From Onthophagus taurus (lineage: Eukaryota > Arthropoda > Insecta > Coleoptera > Scarabaeidae): DNA of 64,000 nt. The notes beneath the pieces were generated by a model that was given only the letters and a program-made list of their open reading frames with translations, searched no databases and was not told the origin of the DNA. The number at the start of each line of letters is the position of its first letter. Position 1 is the stretch's first letter. The stretch is taken from assembly GCF_036711975.1 (NCBI RefSeq), contig NC_091972.1:26913001-26977000 (forward strand), written 5' to 3'. Shown here in pieces: positions 41,601 through 64,000 of the stretch. The position numbers and the translations under genes are program-made.

Positions 41601-43868
41601 ATTTTGAAGCTTGGGTATATGATAGGAGCCAGTTTAGATGTGCAGTCTAACGAAATGTAAGATTGTCCATGCACTATGTTCTGATATACGTTTGTAAGTT
41701 CCGTTGCAGAAACTTTCGTCGATAATGACGTGCCCGCTTGGGATCCAAAGAACTTCGTAATAGATTGGTTTGCTTTCATCTGTTTGACTCTATTTTGATG
41801 TTCGACACCCTTGTCATGCTGTTTTACGACATTGCGTGCAGAAAACTTTGAACACATTGTCCTCACAAGATTTTATCCAAAAATACTGGTCTCCCAATTA
41901 TGCTTGTATTGGTAAAGGCTTTACGTTTTTTAAAAGTAACTGATTCGCTGCCACTGCTGTCATCATCAGACATTATGACTGCGGTCGAGTTATACATTGT
42001 ACACTGTAACAAAACACAAAACTACAACAAAACGAGGATATACGAATCGAAACGAATCAACGAAAAAGCGCGCGTGCGACTTCGTACATGCAAGGCTGTC
42101 GACCGACTAACTAAAGTTTGATTAGTTTAATCATTAACTAGTTTAGTCACGGTGGCGATAAGACGACGGGATTCTTTGCAGCATAACACGCTCGTAACCG
42201 AAATAAGGGACGATGTGCTGTCCCGTACTGTCATATTAAAAAATTCGGGATGCAGGTTGATTTTGAGGCTGAAAAACGGGACGTCCTGTCAAATACGGGA
42301 CATCTGGCAAGTCTAGGTCCAGCTTTCACTGCCATAGGTAAGTTCTGACCGTTACAATCATTTTATAAACCCTTATGTTGGTCTTCCGGTTTACTTCATC
42401 CTTTCCAAACACACACCAACTCAGGGCATAGCAAGTGTTGGTAACCTTGTCCAATCTGTTCACCTCTGATAGTGAAGTTACTCATCCACTAACCTGGGTG
42501 AGAAATTGATCATCATATTCGTTGTGGATGTGATCCACCTGTTCTTCTGTCGTCGACACCACCATAAGTTCACTCTTCACTTTGTCCAACATCGTGCTGT
42601 TCTCCTTTAGAGTTTTTGACCACTTAAGTACAGTCCGTTGCAATGTCCGTCTGCAATGAGGACTACATCATCTGCATATATTACAGCCTGGCACATGATC
42701 GGTCTGAGGTTGAACTGCCGACGACCGAAGTTTCTGTTCATCTCTTGCATGTCCTCGCCACTTTGTCTATAAAAGCTACAAATCGCAATAGGGATAAACT
42801 GTCTCCTTGTCTAATAACTTTTTCTATGACGAACATGGTAGAGGTCTTCCCGTTAAGCCTCTTCGTTCCTTCCACTTTCTGGAACTTGGACCTGATGACC
42901 TTCATCAGTTGTGGAGGATCCCTTTCTTCTCTAGTGCTTTACAGACCTCTTGTCTTAGCGCCTCATCGCAGAGTGCATACCAAGAATGTCTGGTATGCAG
43001 ATTCCCTCTGCTGATGCACTTATTAGTTATAGGGAGAGAATGAGATGTTGTGTTTGTCATCCTGGTCTGAAACCCGCCTACTCCTCAAACAGTTCTTCTT
43101 CAATGCAAGTCCTTAGGCACCTCTCCAGGATTCTAGAGTATAGCTTTGCAATGGCATTAATGGGGTATATTGCCATGTAGTTTTCACAGCTTGTCGAGTA
43201 CCATTTCTTTTATATAGGGATGATTACGTTTCTTCGCCAATCTGCTGATATCTACCCTACTCTCCATACCGTTTAGAAGATTTCCAAAAATTCAATACCA
43301 TGTATCCTGCCTTCACCATTTCTGGTATTATTTTATTCTCTCCAGCTGCCTTTCCATTCTTTATTTTTTTGATGGCGTCTTGCACCGCCCCAAGAGTTAT
43401 TGGCTCGTTTTCTTCATTGCTGATTTTTATCTCTCCTGCATGTCTCCCTCCCACCGTTTCCGGTTTCGATTCAAGCATGAAGGACAAGGAGAAAATTTTT
43501 GCAAACCCAATTCATTATTCTTGTCAAATAGAAATATTTTCAAAATTTAAAGTATCTACAACTTATTTTGTTAATATTGTATAGGTCGCTTGGATCGTAA
43601 AATTGAATTTCCACATCCTAATGAAGAAGCCAGAGCTAGAATAATGCAAATCCACTCCCGGAAAATGACGATAAATCCGGATGTTAATTTTGAAGAATTA
43701 GCTCGATCAACGGACGATTTTAACGGGGCTCAGTGTAAAGCCGTTTGTGTTGAAGCTGGAATGATCGCTTTGCGAAGAAGCGCAGTAGCTGTAACCCACG
43801 AAGATTACATGGATGCTATCATGGAAGTTCAAGCCAAGAAGAAAGCTAATTTGAATTATTACGCTTAG
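29486..43868 (+). CDS. PSMC3: 26S proteasome regulatory subunit 6A, AAA-ATPase Rpt5 (PSMC3), three exons
   Basis: Exons 29486-29638, 38086-38938 and 43585-43868 join in phase to 1290 nt, 429 residues (427 if the second ATG at 29492 is used; that gives [10 protein letters not shown], closer to the usual fly start). Rpt5 is one of six ATPases of the 19S base ring that unfold ubiquitinated proteins and open the 20S gate. The order is N-terminal coiled coil ([21 protein letters not shown]), OB domain, Walker A GPPGTGKT (217-224), Walker B IIFIDE (272-277), and a C-terminal helical domain ending NYYA, a gate-opening HbYX-type tail. It is intact and highly conserved. Introns of 8447 and 4646 bp are almost entirely transposons. 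SDHD diverges upstream and SEL1L converges downstream. Confidence 0.97.
29734..30451. repeat. 125-bp direct repeats flanking a truncated mariner fragment
   Basis: The segments 29734-29858 and 30327-30451 are near-identical direct copies (CACCTAACACAATGACCA/T... to GCATCTTC, 125 bp each). Between them, 29859-30326 is the 3' part of the mariner family seen at 31690-33783 (minus orientation, from about '[10 protein letters not shown]' to the 3' UTR) without either terminal repeat. It does not look like a normal transposition product. Confidence 0.75.
30590..31687 (-). pseudogene. hAT transposase relic (ZBED5/SCAND3-like), C-terminal half
   Basis: Minus strand from 31687: [20 protein letters not shown], then HREALV-type and [20 protein letters not shown] blocks, [20 protein letters not shown], and [13 protein letters not shown]. 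In broken frames to about 30590 it resembles the family's end ([11 protein letters not shown], then LPPIDVK, NKLD-like). An in-frame 78-bp tandem duplication is present at 31514-31669. The N-terminal half lies beyond the mariner, at 34207-34940. Confidence 0.75.
31690..33783 (-). mobile_element. Mariner-family transposon (family C), 2094 bp, ~190-bp inverted ends
   Basis: The ends CAGGGTGGTCCATTTAACGT and its complement are flanked by TA (31688-31689, 33784-33785). The inverted repeat reaches past 'GAAGGTCACGACCAATTTTT' on both sides. It carries a broken transposase on the minus strand. A second, larger copy is at 45716-48535, and a transposase fragment at 29859-30326. The flanking DNA is itself an inverted repeat with the element at its axis. 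Confidence 0.9.
32063..33118 (-). pseudogene. Mariner-family transposase (family C), near full length with stops
   Basis: Begins [20 protein letters not shown] at 33118 and reads through a first helix-turn-helix. There is an in-frame TAG at about 32975, then [20 protein letters not shown] (second HTH) and [13 protein letters not shown], with the first catalytic Asp. After a stop near 32617 it continues [39 protein letters not shown] with the second Asp, and [11 protein letters not shown] with the third Asp region. It ends in shifted frame near 32063 ([19 protein letters not shown]). Two stops and a frameshift inactivate it. Confidence 0.85.
33787..34206 (+). repeat. Inverted copy of hAT gene segment 31144-31687
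   Basis: On the plus strand this segment repeats the middle of the hAT transposase (…[11 protein letters not shown], …SLQPA, …[10 protein letters not shown], ending NKEF) in the orientation opposite to the rest of that gene. It begins exactly at the TA flanking the mariner and ends at 34206, joined to the N-terminal part of the gene at a short shared sequence (AAAGAATTTCAT). It lacks the 78-bp duplication of the left copy. Confidence 0.8.
34207..34940 (-). pseudogene. hAT transposase relic (ZBED5/SCAND3-like), N-terminal half with BED finger
   Basis: Minus strand: [18 protein letters not shown], then after a small frame change [20 protein letters not shown] and [20 protein letters not shown], a BED-type finger whose second Cys is displaced by a GC swap. 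Next come [20 protein letters not shown] and a [19 protein letters not shown] block, with the TD of the catalytic Asp motif in 'DESTD'. The last preserved words are [14 protein letters not shown] at 34207. Confidence 0.75.
34941..35343. other. Intronic DNA between hAT relic and MITE
   Basis: No gene. Contains a short inverted pair (ACCAACC...GGTTGGT, about 35229-35276) and the GAACGAAACGTTAAAACTGC-type segment at 35135-35155. Confidence 0.35.
35344..35835. mobile_element. 492-bp MITE (family D, CTATACTCT ends)
   Basis: The ends CTATACTCTATTTTTTTAAT plus TCGGAGGAGT and the matching complement (35806-35835) are inverted. The interior is made of repeated, partly palindromic modules: CTAGTGTAAAACTAGAA, and GCACGTCTCTC followed by GGCTAAACC, three times. 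A relative with the same terminal logic is at about 57874-58285. CTAGAACTAACACTAG-like modules also occur near 4660 and 5030. Confidence 0.75.
36166..37789 (-). mobile_element. Mariner-family transposon (family E), 1624 bp
   Basis: The ends CAGGTGTCCCTAAAATTTAT and its complement are flanked by TA (36164-36165, 37790-37791). Inverted repeats are about 120 bp (to 'TTTTGATAAC'). It carries a minus-strand transposase relic and sits at the centre of the foldback MITE. Confidence 0.88.
36640..37540 (-). pseudogene. Mariner-family transposase (family E), degraded
   Basis: The likely start is [20 protein letters not shown] at about 37540. The N-terminal half is heavily frameshifted. The readable block 37102-36746 has [20 protein letters not shown], then [40 protein letters not shown] with the second catalytic Asp, and FPGQWIGRG with a broken WPPRS region. 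Catalytic residues are incomplete. Confidence 0.75.
38086..38938 (+). CDS. PSMC3: PSMC3 exon 2
   Basis: Starts [11 protein letters not shown] after acceptor TTACCAG and covers the coiled coil, OB domain and most of the AAA domain, ending ...DPALLRS plus one base (phase 1) before donor GTAAGA. A transposon terminus lies 38 bp upstream of the acceptor. Confidence 0.96.
39518..39808. mobile_element. 291-bp MITE with CAGGGTG ends, nested in the hAT element
   Basis: CAGGGTGTCC at the left and CCACCCTG at the right are flanked by TA (39516-39517, 39809-39810). The terminal repeat is short and imperfect. The interior shares TCTCTTATAGTTTCTGAGAT with the foldback at 3156-3885. Confidence 0.65.
39894..41866 (-). 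pseudogene. hAT transposase relic in PSMC3 intron 2
   Basis: Reads down from 41866 ([40 protein letters not shown], then [20 protein letters not shown] and [20 protein letters not shown]). It continues in a new frame with [20 protein letters not shown] and RCSAHIVHN, is interrupted by disordered sequence at about 40200-41060, and finishes with the C-terminal dimerisation domain ([40 protein letters not shown]) at 40193-39894. A GAGCGAGCGAAGCGAGCGAG hairpin cluster lies near 40389-40420. It is inactive. Confidence 0.8.
43585..43868 (+). CDS. PSMC3: PSMC3 exon 3
   Basis: Starts [18 protein letters not shown] after acceptor TATAG and includes the conserved end of the AAA domain, the small helical domain ([19 protein letters not shown]) and the NLNYYA tail with TAG stop. 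Confidence 0.96.
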
Positions 43869-43947
43869 ATAATAATTAAGTGCCCGTTTAATTTCTTGGG
43901 AATGTTCTGTAAGTTTATTTGTATGATTTTTTCAATTATTAAAAAAC

Positions 43948-43953
43948 AATAAA
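43948..43953 (+). promoter_or_regulatory. PSMC3 polyadenylation signal
   Basis: AATAAA 80 bp after the stop codon, in an A-rich stretch. Confidence 0.7.
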
Positions 43954-43970
43954 AAACTAAAAGTATCTCG

Positions 43971-43976
43971 TTTATT
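43971..43976 (-). promoter_or_regulatory. SEL1L polyadenylation signal (candidate)
   Basis: TTTATT on the plus strand gives AATAAA for the minus-strand gene, 165 bp past its stop. It is only 18 bp from the PSMC3 signal, so the two transcripts would end tail to tail or overlap. Confidence 0.55.
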
Positions 43977-44140
43977 TTCAAGATATAATTACAATTAAAT
44001 GCTCATTTTTTTCCTAATAACATTCATTCCAATATCCACACTCAGATAAATTATAAAGTAATGTATATATACAAAGGTAGGTAATTATAATCATAATGAG
44101 GATGATTATTTATAACAAATAGTAGCAAAGTATTAATAGT

Positions 44141-61033
<16,893 letters not shown>

Positions 61034-62025
61034 TTTCACTTTTCTTCAGTCGAATTGCGATACTATTACACTGATTTTTAAATTATTACAATATTTGTAA
61101 TTACATACGTGTCCTAAACTCTTATCTTAATGCTTCATTTTTTAACATAACCTTAATTTTATTTCGAGGAAATTACGTTAAACGTTTGTCAATTAAATCC
61201 ATATTTTTATTGAGTTTCAATATTAATTCGAATATTTTTCAATTTAATAAATCGTAAAGTACAGTTTGTTTAAGAAAAACGTAATGTTAAGATTTGTCAG
61301 TTTTGACAGTTGACACCAGTTGACACGATATTGGCAGCTGATTAAAGTCACAGTTAAAGTCTATGATGAGAACTGAATACTAATTTTGTGCTAAACATAA
61401 ACCTTTTATATTTGAAGATAGGTTTAAATTTGGTTTATTAGCGGTTTTTCATTTAAGACGTACAATGTTTACTACAAAATAACAAAACAATTTTAAAATA
61501 AAAAATTTTGATTTCTGCTAGTTTATTCAAAGTCCATCTTCTATCTTTTTCTTTTTTAAAGTTCGAATGAGAAGTACATTTAATTATTGTATTTAAAATG
61601 TTTTGTAGTAATTACTTTACATACAGATACAAATTATAAATACAATTTATATATAATACGTTAACAGTTGATAAAAAAAATTTATTGAATTTTTGCAAAG
61701 GACGTAAATTCTGTAAGTTAAAGTCATTGATTGCGCATATTTTTGACATTTGATTTTACCCAATCTCCAAATCAGAAATTACAAAAAAGGAACATGCAAG
61801 AAGTTTTAGCACGGTAGGTTCGAATTTATAATGACTAACATAAAGTTTTTACCTTATTCCAACTTTTTTACATTAAACCCCTCTCTTCCTCCCCACTTAA
61901 TAAACTTTCTTTTCTTTTTCATACCTAACCTCAACTATGACCTAGAAAATCGATTTAATTTGTTGTTGAAAGTTAATGTGAAAGTGTATATTGAAAATAG
62001 ATTTTATTAGAATAACCATTGAATA
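61034..62025. promoter_or_regulatory. Divergent intergenic region of SEL1L (-) and PTPMT1 (+)
   Basis: 992 bp between start codons pointing away from each other. No transposon ends were recognised. It should contain both promoters and 5' UTRs; no core motif is assigned. Confidence 0.5.
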
Positions 62026-62337
62026 ATGTTTGCTAGGGTAACATTTTTTCCAACATTGGTATACAATGTTTGCATGGAGAAGATTACTTCCAGGAGATGG
62101 TATGATCGGATTGATGAAAATGTTATTTTGGGGGCTCTACCATTCCCTAGTCAAACAGCAAAAGTAAGATCTTCTATTAGGTACCTACTTCATTTTAGAT
62201 AAACATGATGTAAATAACTGTTCATTGCATTGTTACATTTTAAAGTAATCTTCTTAAAGCTTGTAGATGAAGAAAATGTAAGAGGTGTGGTATCGATGAA
62301 TGAAAATTATGAATTATGGCTGTCTAATAATAAAGAG
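62026..62337 (+). CDS. PTPMT1: PTPMT1, mitochondrial phosphatidylglycerophosphate phosphatase, 5' exons only
   Basis: Exon 1 (62026-62163, 46 codons) reads [20 protein letters not shown], then [20 protein letters not shown] and AK. Exon 2 (62260-62337, 26 codons) reads [20 protein letters not shown] then LSNNKE. Both are phase 0 with GTAAGA donors. This matches the start of PTPMT1 (FYPTLLY...WYHRIDPTVLLGALP...ENVRGVITMNEEYE), a dual-specificity-type phosphatase of the mitochondrial inner membrane that dephosphorylates phosphatidylglycerophosphate in cardiolipin synthesis. The catalytic C-x5-R exon is not in the window; the intron after 62337 runs past its end. Confidence 0.9.
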
Positions 62338-63015
62338 GTAAGAAGAGTTTAATTTTTAAATTAATCTATATTGTGGATGAGAGGCCATCAGGCTCAGTGA
62401 GAGGCTTAATGAGAGTCCCTTTTGGGTTTTTGATGCATTAAGAAAAGAAATTTATTATAAATGAAATAAAATACACAAATAATTTTAAAGTTTTAGTAAA
62501 TAAACAAAGGCATACATTTGTAACTAACAATTTGTAAAAAAGGGATTTGAAAGTTTTTGGAAGTAAGAGAAGGGTGTAGTGTGCTACTGGCTGCCTACCT
62601 ATACTCTCAAATTTCAAAAAAGTATTTCCTATTATATTATACAAAGTTTATTAAATAAATGTTACATGCAAGTTTGATATAGTAAAAAGGACCAAGTTAT
62701 TATACAGCACCTAAAGTAAATGTAATTTGAATAACGCAGCTATTATAGGTGTTATATTATTATATGTTACGAAAAGTTAATCACTATTTTGTTTATAAAT
62801 GGTGAAGGGCTTGAAAAAAGGTTTGAAATATTTTTAAGAGGTGTCGCTTTTGGCAAAATCTTTGAAAGTGTCAATAATTATTAGCCATCTTTTAACAAGC
62901 TGAAGCTGTTTTATAGTACTACTCTCAATTATTTCCAGAGAACAAATAAGGAAATAATTCGGCAAACGATAAAAAAATTAAAGCGGAATGCAACACGAAT
63001 TTATTTTAAGTTGAG

Positions 63016-63173
63016 ATGCGGGGAGAGGAGAGTTCCGGCTAATCGGAACAGATGGTGCATCCCAGACAGTACGTTGCGCCTTTATCTTACCTACATAAAG
63101 AAATAAGGCGCGACGTCCTGTCTAGGACGCACCATCTGTTCCGATTGAACGGAACCCCCGTCACCCCGCAAAG
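63016..63173. mobile_element. MITE-like hairpin, about 158 bp
   Basis: CGGAACAGATGGTGCATCCC on the left pairs with GGACGCACCATCTGTTCCG on the right, and GCGGGG with CCCCGC outside these. The element is GC-richer than its surroundings and has a short central loop region. Confidence 0.65.
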
Positions 63174-63556
63174 CTTATTTCTGTTTCTCTTTAATATGTA
63201 ATTCCATTAAATCGCACTTAAAAAATTAGGGAGCTCTAATTTTGAAAAACTGATAACGAAATCCGATAATCGACATTATTTGACATATTTTGGTCAAATC
63301 CGCGAGAAAATGTAAAGTTGACAAAGTTGCCGGTACCGTAAAAAATCGGGTACTTTTTTCATTTAACTCGCGATAAAAAGAAAACTGTGGATCCGAAAAT
63401 TTTCAAATTAATATATGTTACGTAGAAATGTTCAGTGACTATAACAAACTTTGTCGCAATTTTTTTTATCGAGCGGTTGCGAAGATATCGATCTCTAAAG
63501 TGAGGGGCCTTGACTTTTTGCACGGATAGTAGTCTTTAACAATATGTAGTATTATA

Positions 63557-64000
63557 CAGGATGTCTCAGCGAGACCGGTCATTAGACGTTTCTGGAGTTT
63601 TGGCTAAAATAAAAATTTGAGAATTCAGATTTAAGTATCAATTTCATGCTAATCATGCAATTGTCATGCTTAAGCAACATGATGGAGTGTGTTTTGGTGC
63701 CGAGAACGGCTGTCTAGATCGTTGGTCACTTTACTATGGCACGTTAACTTTTCAAAATTTGGAAGTACCATAACTTCAACTTTTTAAATGGCACCCCCAT
63801 ATTTTATTACTTAGTCGTCTTCGACGTCTCATTTTACATCTTTTATATTCCATATGTCCTATACCTCAAATTAATATTCATACTCTTACAGGACTATTTA
63901 TACCAATCCATCGTCTTGGATACCCGCGGTCCAGTCACTATCTGTACGTTATGTGGAGCTGCATCATCTCATTGAAATCACGTCGGTCTTTTTAATGAGA
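63557..64000. mobile_element. Transposon end, same family as the right end at 59015 (runs to or beyond the window edge)
   Basis: CAGGATGTCTCAGCGAGACC and GGTCATTAGACGTTT after TA (63555-63556) match, in complement, 58925-59015. The opposite end is not seen. Confidence 0.55.

Larger units (their letters stand above)
39389..42315 (-). mobile_element. hAT transposon, 2927 bp, 8-bp target duplication GGTCCAGC
   Basis: The ends TAGGGTTGCCAG and (right, reverse complement) TAGACTTGCCAG are 12-bp inverted repeats, flanked by the direct 8-bp copy GGTCCAGC at 39381-39388 and 42316-42323. Eight bases is the hAT hallmark. A degraded minus-strand transposase lies inside, and a 291-bp MITE (39518-39808) is nested near the left end. 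Confidence 0.92.
38960..43490 (-). mobile_element. RTE-type LINE relic filling PSMC3 intron 2, split by a hAT element
   Basis: Minus-strand blocks: RT start near 43450-43270 ([20 protein letters not shown] then IIPEMVKAG); YADD motif in [14 protein letters not shown] at about 42667-42678; then, on the far side of the hAT insertion, the C-terminal region ([53 protein letters not shown]) down to about 38985. Removing the hAT and one 8-bp duplicate reconnects the LINE. Many stops are present. It starts within about 45 bp of the PSMC3 donor and ends about 95 bp before the acceptor. Confidence 0.8.
62338..64000. other. PTPMT1 intron with repeat fragments
   Basis: No coding exon was found. It holds a palindromic MITE-like element (63016-63173), a TA-flanked transposon end starting at 63557 (CAGGATGTCTCAGCGAGACC), and otherwise unassigned AT-rich DNA. 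The last 150 bp are GC-richer and unassigned. Confidence 0.5.

Noticed and set aside
62338..64000. A third PTPMT1 exon in the last 1.6 kb
   Set aside because: No frame matches the conserved WKKLGV...VHCKAGRSRSA region; the C-x5-R motif is not present.

Overview
This window is nuclear DNA of an insect. The host genes have short phase-matched introns and protein sequences close to insect orthologues. The background is AT-rich, and the DNA between exons is almost solid transposon debris of types common in insects: Tc1/mariner elements and MITEs, hAT elements, Jockey-, RTE- and RNase H-type LINEs, Penelope and gypsy fragments. A beetle is my best guess, but the sequence alone does not fix the order. 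Nothing bacterial or viral-genomic is evident.

Host genes, left to right. (1) A PIF/Harbinger-derived HARBI1-like nuclease gene at 82-1353 (+): four exons, 356 codons, intact, complete DDE triad. (2) MTG1, a mitochondrial ribosome-assembly GTPase, at 19276-20232 (+), single exon. (3) SDHD, the small membrane anchor of succinate dehydrogenase, at 28142-28876 (-), three exons. (4) PSMC3/Rpt5, a 26S proteasome ATPase, at 29486-43868 (+), three exons. It diverges from SDHD across about 610 bp. Its two introns, 8.4 and 4.6 kb, are packed with nested transposons. (5) SEL1L/Hrd3, the ER-associated degradation adaptor, at 44141-61033 (-), eight exons that assemble without a break into 730 codons plus stop. 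It converges on PSMC3 with nearly touching polyA signals, and two of its introns are 5.5 and 8.6 kb of transposons. (6) The 5' part of PTPMT1, a mitochondrial phosphatase, at 62026-62337 (+), divergent from SEL1L; its catalytic exons lie beyond the window. Rpt5 and SEL1L both serve protein degradation (proteasome and ER retrotranslocation), and MTG1, SDHD and PTPMT1 are mitochondrial. I see no evidence that this neighbourhood is more than coincidence.

Layout. 0-2 kb: HARBI1-like gene. 2.4-2.95 kb: minisatellite with a 77-bp dimer repeat. 3.1-9.0 kb: stacked foldback elements and MITEs. 9.28-16.62 kb: one Tc1 element with doubled (IR/DR) ends, split by about 5.7 kb of later DNA that includes a 795-bp tandem array. 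16.6-19.2 kb: gene-free. 20.3-27.6 kb: MITE, hAT relic, Jockey/CR1-type LINE relic, internally deleted mariner-like relics. 29.6-38.1 and 38.9-43.6 kb: PSMC3 introns. 44.3-49.8 and 51.3-59.9 kb: the two large SEL1L introns. 62.3-64 kb: PTPMT1 intron.

The most unusual structural pattern is that TA-targeting mariner-type elements sit at, or within a base of, the symmetry axis of larger palindromes (5.4-6.9, 31.1-34.2 and 35.9-38.0 kb). In one case the palindrome arms are not transposon ends but an inverted duplication of part of a hAT gene. Several insertions can be read back exactly: TA duplications confirmed by an empty site in a tandem repeat or by a restored reading frame, an 8-bp hAT duplication, and a 13-bp duplication.
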